Shown: positions 1-8,053, counted from the stretch's first letter. The stretch: 32,059 nucleotides of DNA from Helicobacteraceae bacterium (GCA_031258155.1 JAIRNH010000008.1:1-32059); one strand, 5' to 3'. A program made the numbers and translations. The notes: generated by a model from the letters alone, not told the origin.

Positions 1-165
1 TTTCTAAACAGCCTTCAAATGGGTTTCAAAACGCTGGCTATCGAGAAGCGATCGAGCGAGGTTTGGGCGTTGCTCGGCGCGGTTAAAAACGAATTCGGCA
101 AATTTGGCGAGACGTTGGACAAAGCGAAGCGCCAACTGCAAACCGTCGCCAATGTCTTGCGCTAA
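1..165 (+). CDS. rmuC: RmuC family protein, C-terminal fragment (gene continues left of window)
   Basis: Frame 1 is open from the first base and ends in TAA at 163-165, giving 54 residues. The segment reads LNSLQMGFKTLAIEKRSSEV, then VWALLGAVKNEFGKFGETLD, which is the conserved C-terminal helical part of RmuC. RmuC is a predicted nuclease-fold protein that limits recombination between short inverted repeats. Family membership is by recognition of this tail only; the nuclease core lies outside the window. A decayed copy of this same tail follows immediately downstream. Confidence 0.8.
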   Translation, partial: FLNSLQMGFKTLAIEKRSSEVWALLGAVKNEFGKFGETLDKAKRQLQTVANVLR

Positions 166-176
166 ATGGCGATTAT

Positions 177-352
177 CGCGCTTACGTCGTTTTCATCGCC
201 TGTTAATATGTGGCTGTTATAAACGCGCAAACGCCATTGTTAGATCGGCGATCAGCGCATTTATGCTAAATGAGTTTGGCAAATTATTTAGCGAGAGTTG
301 AAAAAGACAAAACGCAAACCGTCGCTAATGCTTTGCGCTAAGAGCGGCGGTT
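177..352 (+). repeat. decayed tandem duplicate of the rmuC 3' end
   Basis: Sequence at about 211-345 matches 35-169 at a constant offset of 176 bases. TGGCT at 35-39 recurs at 211-215, GCAAACCGTCGC at 138-149 recurs at 314-325, and the GCGCTAA containing the stop recurs at 335-341. GAGTTTGGCAAA near 272 pairs with GAATTCGGCAAA near 94. The copy contains stops in the rmuC frame and has small indels, so it is not coding. The first 30 or so bases of the copy are too diverged to be sure. Apart from this, 166-358 holds nothing recognisable. Confidence 0.65.
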
Positions 353-358
353 GATTTG

Positions 359-1693
359 CTAAACTTTAACCAGCTTCCATTTGCCGCGTTTGAAAACCGC
401 GTATAGCCAAAAGCCGCAAATCCAAGTTTCTACCACCATCGCCAGCCAGATAAGCCATATATTATTAAACGCTTTCGCCAAAATGATCGACGGGATAATT
501 CTGAAAACGCACATCGCGGTGAAGTTAATGTAAAAACTTGTTTTCGTATCGCCCGCGCCGCGAAACGCCCCGCTTAGCACAAAACTTACGCCAAGCGGAA
601 TCTGGCTTATCCCAACGCAGATTAGATACCCCGTCGCCGCTTCGATCACCGCCTCGTCGTCGCCTCTGAAAATCTCCGCTAACGGACGCGCGAAAACGGC
701 GATCGCGATCCCCGCCGCGCCCATAACAATCGCCGCCAAAAAAGCGGTAAATAGCGCGTCTTTCTCGGCTTCGATCGGATTTTTCGCGCCGAGCGATCGC
801 CCCGTCAAACTCATAGCGGCGATAGTAAAGCCGATCCCCGAAGTAAAAACCAAGCTCTCTATACGCAAGCCGACCTGATACCCCGTCATCACGCTATCGC
901 CAAACTCGGCGATAATACGCATAAAGATCAGAAAAGCGCCGTATGTAAAGAGCCGCTCCGCGCCGCCGGGGATACCGATCTTAATTCCGCGCGCGAACAA
1001 AGAGCGATCGATGGACAAAAGCGCGCGAACGGGACGTTTTTTGACGAGCAAAAAGTAGAAATAACAGGCGCTTTCAATATAAAACGCGATCGCCGTAGCC
1101 GCCGCCGCGCCAGCCACCCCGTAAGCGCCTATCCCAAGCGGCTCGACGCCGAAAATTAGCGCGTAGCTCAACGCCACGTTGATTATATTGCTTACAATTT
1201 TCACGATCAGCGGCGTTTTAATGTCGGCGGCGGCGCTAAAAGCGCTAAAGACGATCTGATTTACCATCATTGCGGGCAGGGCGAACGCCATAATATAAAG
1301 ATACGATCCGCCAAGCTCCACCACGCGATCGCCTCCGTTCATCATCTTGAAGGGCAGTTCGGCGAACGCCGTAGAAATAAAAAAAGCCGGAAGGCTAAAG
1401 ATAAGCGCGAAGATCGCGAAGGTGGAAAAAACCTTGTTCGCGCTCGTCGGATCGACCGCGCCGAAAAATCGGCTCATCAGCGCGTTCGAGCCGATGTAAA
1501 ACACCCCCATAAAAACGTAAAAAAGCCCCATAAACTGCACCGCGATCCCGATCGCGGCGGTCGCGGCGACCTCCAAATCCTTGACGAGATAAAAGTCGAT
1601 CAACACCTGCGTCATATCGATAAGCGCGCCAAGCGCGGCGGGCAGAGCCAGCGCGACGACGCGTTTTAGGCGTTCCATACAAAAAAACGGCAA
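359..1693 (-). CDS. MATE family multidrug/Na+ efflux transporter
   Basis: A polytopic membrane protein of 444 residues, the usual MATE length, with about twelve hydrophobic segments in two related halves. Typical segments are the N-terminal ALPAALGALIDMTQVLIDFYL, the mid-protein GAYGVAGAAAATAIAFYIES, and a second half beginning IGIPGGAERLFTYGAFLIF. MATE proteins exchange Na+ or H+ for cationic compounds; the substrate cannot be told here. Start choice: a TTG at 1691-1693 is preceded by GAGGG seven bases upstream, whereas the ATG at 1676-1678 (MERLKRVV) has no ribosome site, so the TTG is preferred although both are possible. It stands alone on the minus strand and runs toward rmuC, with which it is convergent. 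Confidence 0.9.
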   Translation of the reverse strand: MPFFCMERLKRVVALALPAALGALIDMTQVLIDFYLVKDLEVAATAAIGIAVQFMGLFYVFMGVFYIGSNALMSRFFGAVDPTSANKVFSTFAIFALIFSLPAFFISTAFAELPFKMMNGGDRVVELGGSYLYIMAFALPAMMVNQIVFSAFSAAADIKTPLIVKIVSNIINVALSYALIFGVEPLGIGAYGVAGAAAATAIAFYIESACYFYFLLVKKRPVRALLSIDRSLFARGIKIGIPGGAERLFTYGAFLIFMRIIAEFGDSVMTGYQVGLRIESLVFTSGIGFTIAAMSLTGRSLGAKNPIEAEKDALFTAFLAAIVMGAAGIAIAVFARPLAEIFRGDDEAVIEAATGYLICVGISQIPLGVSFVLSGAFRGAGDTKTSFYINFTAMCVFRIIPSIILAKAFNNIWLIWLAMVVETWICGFWLYAVFKRGKWKLVKV

Positions 1694-1805
1694 GATAATT
1701 CCCTCGATCTAGATAAAAATGCTATATCTTTAGGCGGCGCTTACGTCGGAAGACGGGGCGAAACGGATCCCTTCGATAAAAGGTTAATTATACTACTATC
1801 GTCCA

Positions 1806-1907
1806 ATGACTACCGTTTGGGACTATATCGCGTGGGGCGCGATCGCGCTTGTGTTTATCTACATTATTCGCGGGTATCACAGAAAGAAAACGGGGCTTGA
1901 CGACTAG
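1806..1907 (+). CDS. small membrane protein, 33 residues
   Basis: ATG at 1806 opens a 33-codon frame ending TAG at 1905-1907. The product starts MTTVWDYIAWGAIALVFIYI and ends IRGYHRKKTGLDD: one membrane span, then a basic and hydrophilic tail, the usual look of a small single-span bacterial protein. A possible -10 TATACT lies at 1789-1794, only about a dozen bases before the ATG, so a leaderless or very short-leader transcript would be needed; no clear ribosome site is present. It lies in the same direction as the exonuclease gene starting 31 bases later. It resembles CcoQ/FeoB-associated small proteins only in general shape. The coding call rests on amino-acid character and position. Confidence 0.5.
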   Translation: MTTVWDYIAWGAIALVFIYIIRGYHRKKTGLDD

Positions 1908-1938
1908 GGCGATCTGATTTTAGGCGCAAAGGATCAAA

Positions 1939-2691
1939 ATGGCGGCGTTTATTTTGCTAGATACCGAGACTACGGGCGGCGGCGAGAAAGATCGTATCTG
2001 CCAGTTGGCGTTTTTGGTCGCGCGAACTAAAGAGCCGCTTAAACTCTTTAACTCCCTATGCAAGCCGCCCGTCGCGATCGACTTCGAGGCGATGGCGATC
2101 CATCATATCACCCCCGAGGCGATAGAGGACAAGCCGCCGTTTGCCGAATGCGAGGCGGCGATCGCGCTAAACGAGTTAAACACAGAGGAGAACGCGCTGG
2201 TTATCCAAAACGCGCCGTTCGATCTTGAAATGCTTAGGCGCGAGGGGTTTGAGTGGAAAGGCGTCGCGATAGACACCCTGCGCGTTTCGCGCCATCTGCT
2301 TGGCGATCTGCCGCGCCACTCGTTGCAGTATCTGCGTTATGCGCTATCGTTGTATCGCTCGGAGGGGGAGCTTGCGGCGCAATTTGGCGGCAAAATTTCG
2401 GCTCACGACGCGGCAAGCGACTGCGTAGTTTTGTATCTTTTAACCCAATATCTGTTGGCTATGACGGGCAAATCAAAAGACGGCGTGTTTAAGCTAATCG
2501 AGCTTTCAAACAAGCCCGTAGCTCTCAAAACGATCCGCTTTGGCAAACACCGCGATAAGAGTTTCAACGAGATCGCCAAAACGGATCGCGGCTATCTGGA
2601 GTGGCTTTTTCACAGCGAAACGCAAAAAGAGAGCCCCGATAGCGATCTGGTCTATACGTTAGAACAGGTATTAGCGGCGGATCGCCAATGA
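1939..2691 (+). CDS. DEDDh 3'-5' exonuclease with ExoX-type C-terminal domain
   Basis: The 250-residue protein has exonuclease motif I DTETTG (D8, E10), motif II in NAPFDLEML (D95), and motif III HDAASD (H156, D161), the full DEDDh set. Residues about 197-235 (RFGKHRDKSFNEIAKTDRGY and following LEWLF) match the small domain at the end of exodeoxyribonuclease X proteins (DUF3820-like). This separates it from the plain DnaQ epsilon subunit. The expected role is removal of nucleotides from 3' ends during repair. AAGGA sits eight bases before the ATG. It may be co-transcribed with the small ORF before it and the membrane protein after it. Confidence 0.88.
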   Translation: MAAFILLDTETTGGGEKDRICQLAFLVARTKEPLKLFNSLCKPPVAIDFEAMAIHHITPEAIEDKPPFAECEAAIALNELNTEENALVIQNAPFDLEMLRREGFEWKGVAIDTLRVSRHLLGDLPRHSLQYLRYALSLYRSEGELAAQFGGKISAHDAASDCVVLYLLTQYLLAMTGKSKDGVFKLIELSNKPVALKTIRFGKHRDKSFNEIAKTDRGYLEWLFHSETQKESPDSDLVYTLEQVLAADRQ

Positions 2692-2730
2692 ATCGCGGCT
2701 ACGAAAGACGGTTTGTAAGCGAGTTTTGGC

Positions 2731-3144
2731 GTGATTAAACTGACGCTGATTGCGATCTGGATTATTTTGATTGCGATCTTGTTTTTGTCGGTCAATTTCT
2801 ATGTTTTGGGTAACGTTTTCCACAGAGATCGGCGCGCGAAAAAACCAAAGCCGACTGTCGTCGCGGATATAGCGATCGCCGAAATGGAACGGACGGTAAA
2901 AGATAAAAACAGCGCGACAGAAGCGTTGCGAGGCGTGATCGAGGCTCTGATCGCGCACCATACGATAGAGCCGAAAACAGACGGCAAAACGAGCAAAGAG
3001 GCAAAACGCTTGCTGGACATTATCTTCACGATGGCGGGTCATAAAAATATGCCGACCGAGCTGCGTAGCGATATGCTTAGGCGTTTTAGCGAAAAAAATC
3101 CTAGCTATTCGAGCGATTTTGAACGCGCGTTATCAAAGCGGTAG
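2731..3144 (+). CDS. membrane-anchored hypothetical protein
   Basis: 137 residues starting at a GTG, with an N-terminal span (LTLIAIWIILIAILFLSVNFYVL) followed by a basic stretch and a soluble helical domain of about 100 residues. The topology is therefore probably N-out or a membrane anchor with a cytoplasmic domain. I do not recognise the family. A second very short frame (ATG at 2688 overlapping the exonuclease stop as ATGA, 15 codons) precedes it and ends at 2735, so translational coupling is possible. The gene ends 95 bases before the tRNA, which is on the other strand. Confidence 0.65.
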   Translation: MIKLTLIAIWIILIAILFLSVNFYVLGNVFHRDRRAKKPKPTVVADIAIAEMERTVKDKNSATEALRGVIEALIAHHTIEPKTDGKTSKEAKRLLDIIFTMAGHKNMPTELRSDMLRRFSEKNPSYSSDFERALSKR

Positions 3145-3238
3145 GCGATAAAATTAGAGCAAATGTCGCGAAATTAGCGAGAACGAACGCGATTTAACTC
3201 CGTTTCGCGCGCGTTAAAAAAGCGGGCAACCTCCAGCG

Positions 3239-3314
3239 TGGCGCGCCCAGCAGGACTCGAACCTGCAACCTCCGGCCCCGCAAACCGACGCTCTATCCGT
3301 TGAGCTATGGGCGC
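3239..3314 (-). tRNA. tRNA-Arg (anticodon GCG)
   Basis: On the minus strand a full cloverleaf can be drawn: acceptor GCGCCCA pairing with TGGGCGC, D-stem GCTC/GAGC, anticodon stem TCGGT/GCCGG, seven-base loop TTGCGGG, T-stem GCAGG/CCTGC with loop TTCGAGT, discriminator G and an encoded CCA at 3239-3241. The anticodon is GCG (3279-3281), reading the arginine codons CGC and CGU. A after GG in the D-loop (A20) and C35 are the known arginine identity elements and fit the assignment. Most bacteria use ACG, modified to ICG, for this box, so G34 is notable. A T6 tract (minus strand, 3216-3221) follows the gene. Confidence 0.93.
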
Positions 3315-3379
3315 ATTTATTGGATTTGAAGTTCGGCATTGTATGATTCTGTTCATTAAAAAGACGATAAAGAGGTTAT

Positions 3380-3718
3380 ATGCGAGCGATTGTAGCGGCG
3401 GCGTTGATCTACGTTTTGGCTTTTGCGGCGGACGCGAAAACGGGCGATTATCAAAAAGGCGAGCGGCTGTTTTATTCGCAGTTAGCCGATACGATGGGGA
3501 TTAACGGCGCGGATTTTGGCATAAAACATACGAGCGCCGAGTGGGAGAAGCTGTTTGAAAATCGCGGCGAAGGGTTTATCGCCGAAGTTAGCGCGGCTTA
3601 TCCGCGGTTAAAACCGACGATCTCCAAAGAGAGCTTTATTAGGGATATGCCCGATCTAAAGGCGTTTTTGACGCTCTACGCCAAAGACGGCGGCGGTTTC
3701 CCCGCTTGCGACCGCTAG
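3380..3718 (+). CDS. small exported protein, cytochrome-c-like size but without haem motif
   Basis: 112 residues with a short signal peptide (MRAIVAAALIYVLAFAADA), then a soluble domain containing GERLFYSQLADTMGINGADF, a KHTSAEWEKLF segment and the end DLKAFLTLYAKDGGGFPACDR. It resembles a family of small periplasmic proteins of Campylobacterota sometimes labelled cytochrome c. There is no CXXCH and only one cysteine near the C terminus, so covalent haem binding is not expected. AGAGG four bases before the ATG is a good ribosome site. A hairpin follows at 3742-3766, suggesting a single-gene unit. Function unknown. Confidence 0.7.
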   Translation: MRAIVAAALIYVLAFAADAKTGDYQKGERLFYSQLADTMGINGADFGIKHTSAEWEKLFENRGEGFIAEVSAAYPRLKPTISKESFIRDMPDLKAFLTLYAKDGGGFPACDR

Positions 3719-3741
3719 ACGAACCGCCGGGTTTATCGACG

Positions 3742-3766
3742 CGCCGATTTGGGAGCTAAATCGGCG
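3742..3766 (+). terminator. Rho-independent terminator candidate
   Basis: CGCCGATTT (3742-3750) pairs perfectly with AAATCGGCG (3758-3766) around a seven-base loop and is followed by TAAATTTTA. It lies 23 bases after the small exported protein and before the rplI promoter, where a terminator is expected. The T-rich tail is interrupted, so strength is uncertain. Confidence 0.6.
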
Positions 3767-3797
3767 TAAATTTTACGTTCTTCGTCCAAAATCGCGT

Positions 3798-3825
3798 TTG
3801 CGAGAAAGCCGCGACTTGTTACAAT
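3798..3825 (+). promoter_or_regulatory. sigma-70 promoter of the rplI-hslVU-era-csd6-msh unit
   Basis: TTGCGA at 3798-3803 and TACAAT at 3820-3825 are separated by 16 bases, giving a good housekeeping promoter 30 bases before the rplI ATG at 3856. The leader then carries AGGAA at 3846-3850. No other convincing promoter was seen until the region upstream of the Crp-family gene, though internal promoters cannot be excluded. Confidence 0.65.
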
Positions 3826-3855
3826 GAGGTCTTAGCGTGAATTTTAGGAACAACG

Positions 3856-4299
3856 ATGAAAGTATTGCTCGTAAAAGACGTAAAAAGTCTGGGCAGAGCG
3901 GGCGAGCTTAAAGAGGTCAAAGAGGGCTACGGACAGAACTTTTTGATCGCCAAAGGGTTCGCCAAATTAGCCACCGACGCGGTTATCCGACAGTGGCAAG
4001 CGCGCGAAAAGACGAGAATCGAGCGCGAAAACGAGGAGATCGAGCGTCTAAAAACGCTCTCAAGCAAGCTAGAGACGGTAACGATCAAGATAACAAAAAA
4101 AGTCGGCGCGAACGGATCGCTCTTTGGCGCGCTAAAAAAAGAGGACGTAGCCGAAGCCTTAGCGAAAAGCGGTTTTGAGATCGACAAAAAAGATATAGAG
4201 ATGGACGGCGCGATCAAAGCGACGGGGCTATACGAGGTAAGCGCGAAGCTAGGGCGCGGCGTTCATCCGCGTTTTAGAGTCGAGGTCGCGGGCGAATAA
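3856..4299 (+). CDS. rplI: 50S ribosomal protein L9
   Basis: 147 residues against a usual length of about 148. The N-terminal domain starts [20 protein letters not shown] and keeps [13 protein letters not shown], the rRNA-binding face. A long connecting helix rich in charged residues follows, then the C-terminal domain with [20 protein letters not shown] and the terminal [14 protein letters not shown]9 binds 23S rRNA and helps keep reading frame. It opens the conserved rplI-hslV-hslU-era-csd6 order also found in Helicobacter pylori. Gap to hslV is five bases. Confidence 0.97.
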   Translation: MKVLLVKDVKSLGRAGELKEVKEGYGQNFLIAKGFAKLATDAVIRQWQAREKTRIERENEEIERLKTLSSKLETVTIKITKKVGANGSLFGALKKEDVAEALAKSGFEIDKKDIEMDGAIKATGLYEVSAKLGRGVHPRFRVEVAGE

Positions 4300-4304
4300 A
4301 CGCT

Positions 4305-4847
4305 ATGACCGCTTTTGAAGCCACGACCATATTAGCCTACCGAACGGACGAACTAGCCGTGATCGGCGGGGACGGGCAGGTGAGCTTCGGCGCCACCGTT
4401 ATGAAAAACAACGCGGTTAAGATTAGAACGCTTTGCGGCGGCAAGATTTTGTCGGGTTTCGCGGGTTCTACCGCCGACGCTTTTATGCTTTTTGATATGT
4501 TCGAGCGGATTTTAGACTCGCAAAAGGGCGATCTGCTTAAAAGCGCCGTCGCCTTCGCCAAAGCGTGGCGAAGCGACAAAATGCTTCGCCGCTTGGAGGC
4601 GATGATGATCGCTCTCGATACGAAGCGGCTGTTTGTCCTAAGCGGCGCGGGCGACGTGATCGAACCGGAGGATGGCGCGCTGGCGGCGATAGGAAGCGGC
4701 GGCGCGTTCGCTCTGAGCGCCGCTAGAGCGCTGAAAAACTTTTCCGATCTTAAACCCGAAAAGCTGGTCGAGGAGTCGCTTAAAATCGCGGGCGATATTT
4801 GCATATATACCAATCAAAACATCAAAACTTTAACTTTGAAAGCCTAA
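4305..4847 (+). CDS. hslV: ATP-dependent protease HslVU peptidase subunit (ClpQ)
   Basis: 180 residues, a proteasome-beta-type threonine peptidase. The active-site strand is [20 protein letters not shown], followed by [17 protein letters not shown]. The later part has the [14 protein letters not shown] segment typical of HslV. In most HslV proteins the catalytic threonine is residue 2 and is exposed by loss of methionine; here six residues (MTAFEA) precede TT, so T7 needs processing of a short propeptide. Campylobacterota HslV proteins usually begin MFxATT, so this is a slightly longer version of a clade trait. It forms two stacked hexamers capped by HslU, whose gene begins four bases after its stop. 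Confidence 0.96.
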   Translation: MTAFEATTILAYRTDELAVIGGDGQVSFGATVMKNNAVKIRTLCGGKILSGFAGSTADAFMLFDMFERILDSQKGDLLKSAVAFAKAWRSDKMLRRLEAMMIALDTKRLFVLSGAGDVIEPEDGALAAIGSGGAFALSAARALKNFSDLKPEKLVEESLKIAGDICIYTNQNIKTLTLKA

Positions 4848-4851
4848 CGCA

Positions 4852-6183
4852 ATGGATTTAACGCCTAAAGAGATCGTGAAATATCTGGACGATTTTATCG
4901 TCGGACAGGACGAGGCGAAGAAGGCGATCGCCATCGCGCTTAGGAACCGTTGGAGGCGGCTTAAACTAGAGGGCGATATTCGCGACGAGGTTCTGCCGAA
5001 AAATATCCTGCTGATAGGTCCGACGGGCGTGGGCAAAACCGAGATCGCCCGCCGAATGGCAAAGTTGTTGAAACTGCCGTTTATTAAGGTAGAGGCTACA
5101 AAATACACCGAAGTCGGCTTTGTCGGGCGCGACGTGGAGTCGATGATCCGCGATCTGGTTTTCGACGCGATCAAGATCGTAAAAGAGGAGGAGATCGCCC
5201 GCCAAGAGCCGCAGCTAGACGAATATATTTACGACAAGATCGCAAGCGAGCTAGTTAAATCTCTTCCAAAAGGCTCCTCCGAAGCGCTTAACGCGCAGCA
5301 AAAAGCGGCGAAAGCGGCGATGAAGGAGCGCGTGAAAAGCGGCGAGGCGGATCATCTGACAATCGAGATTGAAATATCGCCAAAAACGCACGTCGAGGTC
5401 GCGGGGCTAGATAATCTGCCGCCGGAGATGGCGCGTTTGCAAGAGTCGATCGGCAAGATGTTTGGGCAGATGAACGCGCCGATCAAAAAGGAGACGAGCG
5501 TCAAAGAGGCGAAAGAGCTTTTGCGCCAAGAGGCGAGCGATCGCCTGCTCGATATGGAGAAGGTGCGGCGCGAGGCGCTTAAACGCGCGGAGGAGGGCGG
5601 CGTCGCGTTTATCGACGAGATGGACAAGATCGCGCTCCCAAACGGCGCGATCAGAAGCGGCGATCCAAGCAAAGAGGGCGTTCAGCGCGATTTGCTTCCG
5701 ATAGTCGAGGGCAGCGGCGTGAACACCAAATACGGCTCGATTAGAACCGATCACATTCTGTTTATCGGCGCGGGCGCGTTTCATATAACCAAACCTAGCG
5801 ATCTGATCGCCGAGCTTCAGGGACGTTTTCCGCTTCGCGTGGAGATGAATCCGCTAAACGAAGAGGATTTATACAGGATTTTAGACGCGCCTAAAAACTC
5901 GCTTGTCAAGCAATACGCGGCGCTTATGCGCGTCGAGGGGGTGGAGCTTAAATTCGACGATTCGGCTCTGCGCGCGATGGCTAAACTAGCCAAACAGGCG
6001 AACGACAAAACCGAAGATATAGGCGCTAGACGGCTGCATACTATTATGGAAAAAGCGTTGGAGGAGATCAGTTTTGAGGCGCTTGAGAACGCGGGCAAGA
6101 CAATCGAGATCACTTCCGAGCTAATTCACGACAAGCTCGATAGGGTCTTCGAGAGCGACGATGCGGCAAGATACATCCTCTAA
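4852..6183 (+). CDS. hslU: ATP-dependent protease HslVU ATPase subunit (ClpY)
   Basis: 443 residues. Walker A GPTGVGKT is at 56-63, Walker B VAFIDE at 251-256, and the I-domain insertion lies roughly between 105 and 235. The C terminus ends RYIL, the tail that inserts into HslV and activates it. The pore loop usually written GYVG reads GFVG here (89-92), keeping an aromatic gripping residue. HslU unfolds substrates and feeds them to HslV in the cytoplasm. Its last 23 bases overlap the start of era in another frame, so the two are translationally coupled or at least co-transcribed. Confidence 0.97.
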   Translation: MDLTPKEIVKYLDDFIVGQDEAKKAIAIALRNRWRRLKLEGDIRDEVLPKNILLIGPTGVGKTEIARRMAKLLKLPFIKVEATKYTEVGFVGRDVESMIRDLVFDAIKIVKEEEIARQEPQLDEYIYDKIASELVKSLPKGSSEALNAQQKAAKAAMKERVKSGEADHLTIEIEISPKTHVEVAGLDNLPPEMARLQESIGKMFGQMNAPIKKETSVKEAKELLRQEASDRLLDMEKVRREALKRAEEGGVAFIDEMDKIALPNGAIRSGDPSKEGVQRDLLPIVEGSGVNTKYGSIRTDHILFIGAGAFHITKPSDLIAELQGRFPLRVEMNPLNEEDLYRILDAPKNSLVKQYAALMRVEGVELKFDDSALRAMAKLAKQANDKTEDIGARRLHTIMEKALEEISFEALENAGKTIEITSELIHDKLDRVFESDDAARYIL

Positions 6184-7054
6184 AGCGGGTTTTGTCGCGT
6201 TAATCGGACGACCAAACGCGGGCAAAAGCTCCCTGATCAACGCGTTGAGCCAAGATCGGATCGCCATGACAAGCCGCAAAGCTGGCGCGACGCGCAAAAA
6301 ACAGCTTGCGATCGTTACGCGAGGCGACGCGCAGATCGTATTTATAGATACGCCCGGACTTGACGGGCGAAACGGAAAGCTAAGAGAGTTTATGCGAAAA
6401 GAGGCGCTAAGCGCGATCAAAGACGCCGATCTGAGCGTCTTTTTGGCGGATATGGCGGATACGACCGACGAGTATAAGCGTTTTTTGTCTATCGCGGGGG
6501 ATAAAAAGCATATCGTCGCGCTGACAAAATCGGACAACTTTAGGCACGAGCAGATATTAAAAAGACTTGCCGACTACCAACCTTTTAGCGATCGTTTTTT
6601 AGCGATCGCGCCGATCAGCGCGAAAAAGAACGACATAGCGCCGCTCTTAAAAGAGATAATCGCGCGTCTGCCCAACCGCCCGTTTTACTACGAGCCCGAC
6701 GATCTTACCAATCTGAGCGTTCGCGAAATATACGCCGAGATGATCCGCGAGGCTCTGCTCGATAGCTTCAACGACGAGGTGCCGTATTCGTGCGGCGTGG
6801 AGATCGAGAGTTTCGCGCAAGGCGAGCGGCTTGATAAAGTCGGCGCTAAAATTTTTGTCGAAAAACCTTCGCAGATGGCGATTGTAATAGGCAAAAACGG
6901 CGCGGGCATAAAGCGCGCGGGCATTAAAGCAAGGAGATTAATGGAGCGATTCTCGTTGAAAAAAACCTTCTTGAAATTGGAGGTAGCCGCGCTTAGATCG
7001 CGAAGCAAAGACGATAAACGTTTATCTAGGCTTGTTGGCGGAGAAAACCGATGA
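6161..7054 (+). CDS. era: GTPase Era, 16S rRNA-binding ribosome assembly factor
   Basis: 297 residues. G1 is GRPNAGKS (16-23), G3 DTPG (63-66), and G4 TKSD (122-125, a common variant of NKXD). The C-terminal KH domain has IVIGKNGAGIKRAGIKARR with the GKNG loop at 244-247. Era binds the 3' end of 16S rRNA and acts in 30S maturation. The ATG at 6161 lies inside hslU and gives a protein of standard length with G1 in the standard place. The last four bases overlap the start of csd6 (ATGA). Confidence 0.96.
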   Translation: MRQDTSSKAGFVALIGRPNAGKSSLINALSQDRIAMTSRKAGATRKKQLAIVTRGDAQIVFIDTPGLDGRNGKLREFMRKEALSAIKDADLSVFLADMADTTDEYKRFLSIAGDKKHIVALTKSDNFRHEQILKRLADYQPFSDRFLAIAPISAKKNDIAPLLKEIIARLPNRPFYYEPDDLTNLSVREIYAEMIREALLDSFNDEVPYSCGVEIESFAQGERLDKVGAKIFVEKPSQMAIVIGKNGAGIKRAGIKARRLMERFSLKKTFLKLEVAALRSRSKDDKRLSRLVGGENR

Positions 7055-8028
7055 GAGGATTTATATATTTTGCTTTCGCGGCGATTTTAGCGTTTGGCGC
7101 GGACGATCTAGCCGAAATTTACCGCGTTAAAGGCGTAAACGCGCTAGAGGCTAAAGCCAACGAAATTCTATCCGATCCGTCGTATTGGCTAGATCGCTTG
7201 GACAAAGCCGATACGCGCTTTGGCTATTTTGAATCGCCTAAACATATTTTTATCGTCGATAAGGCGGCGCGAAAGTTCTTTTTCTACGATTACGAAGGCG
7301 GCGTTTTAACGCGCGTAGCCGAATACGACGCCACGATGGGCGACGCGACGGGCGATAAATACAAAGAGGGCGACAACAAAACCCCCGTGGGCGTCTATAG
7401 CGTTACGGCGAAGCTAAAACAGGGCGAACGGCTTTTTGATAAGTATTACGGACCGCTCGCGTTTGTTACCAACTATCCAAACGCCTTTGATCGCAAGCTG
7501 AAGAAAACGGGACACGGCATCTGGCTACACGGTTTTCCGATAAACGGATCGCGCGAAAATCCTAACACCAAAGGGTGCGTGGCTATCGAAAACGAACATT
7601 TGACCTTCCTTGATTCGCGCGCCGATCTCGCCAAAATAACGGTTATGATTAACGAAGAGGGGACGTTGGAAGCTAAAAAAGAGGATCTCGCCGCGGTCAT
7701 GGCTTTGCTATACGAGTGGCGTTGGACGTGGAAAATTAACGATTTAGAACGATATTTAAGACTTTATTCAGAGGATTTCGTCAGATCGGACGGAATTTCA
7801 AGAAAAGAATTTGATAGAATTAAGCGTTTAATTTTCGGAAAAGGCGAGAAAAAAAGGATCGAATTTTCCGAGATCGAGGTTGTTCCTTACCCGAACTCGC
7901 TAAATAAATTGATTTACAAGGCGAGTTTCTGGCAAGATTATGAGGCAACAACCCATAGATCGAGTCGCGTGAAAGAGCTCTATCTTCAAAAAAGCGGCGA
8001 TCGCTTTGAGATTGTGCTAGAGCGCTAA
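7051..8028 (+). CDS. csd6: L,D-transpeptidase-fold peptidoglycan L,D-carboxypeptidase (Csd6/Pgp2 type)
   Basis: 325 residues with a signal peptide (MRGFIYFAFAAILAFGA). The YkuD-type catalytic core contains GIWLHGFPINGSRENPNTKG, with H160 and C176 in the positions of the Csd6 active site. The C-terminal part from about 225 is an NTF2-like domain (RWTWKINDLERYLRLYSEDF). In Helicobacter pylori Csd6 (HP0518) and Campylobacter Pgp2 trim muropeptide tetrapeptides to tripeptides and are needed for helical shape. HP0518 lies directly after era (HP0517), the same order as here. This suggests a curved or helical cell, as inference. The msh block starts 25 bases after it. Confidence 0.92.
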   Translation: MRGFIYFAFAAILAFGADDLAEIYRVKGVNALEAKANEILSDPSYWLDRLDKADTRFGYFESPKHIFIVDKAARKFFFYDYEGGVLTRVAEYDATMGDATGDKYKEGDNKTPVGVYSVTAKLKQGERLFDKYYGPLAFVTNYPNAFDRKLKKTGHGIWLHGFPINGSRENPNTKGCVAIENEHLTFLDSRADLAKITVMINEEGTLEAKKEDLAAVMALLYEWRWTWKINDLERYLRLYSEDFVRSDGISRKEFDRIKRLIFGKGEKKRIEFSEIEVVPYPNSLNKLIYKASFWQDYEATTHRSSRVKELYLQKSGDRFEIVLER

Positions 8029-8053
8029 CTCAACAAGGGATAAGGGGGGTAGA

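Noticed and set aside
104-301. A 65-residue plus-strand frame across the rmuC end and its decayed copy.
   Set aside because: It is out of the rmuC frame and joins a gene end to a decayed repeat; no family resemblance or ribosome site.
3124-3225. CGCGCGTTA followed by AAAGCGG at the end of the small membrane protein gene recurs about 84 bases later, like a further gene-tail duplication.
   Set aside because: Only about 18 low-complexity bases match, and in this composition that can occur by chance; the lengths between blocks differ.
4337-4813. Long antisense frame across hslV (158 residues), and similar ones over hslU, mshE and ppx.
   Set aside because: Long shadow frames are expected in this codon use; the translations are Ser/Ala/Ile-rich without domains, and the sense genes are certain.
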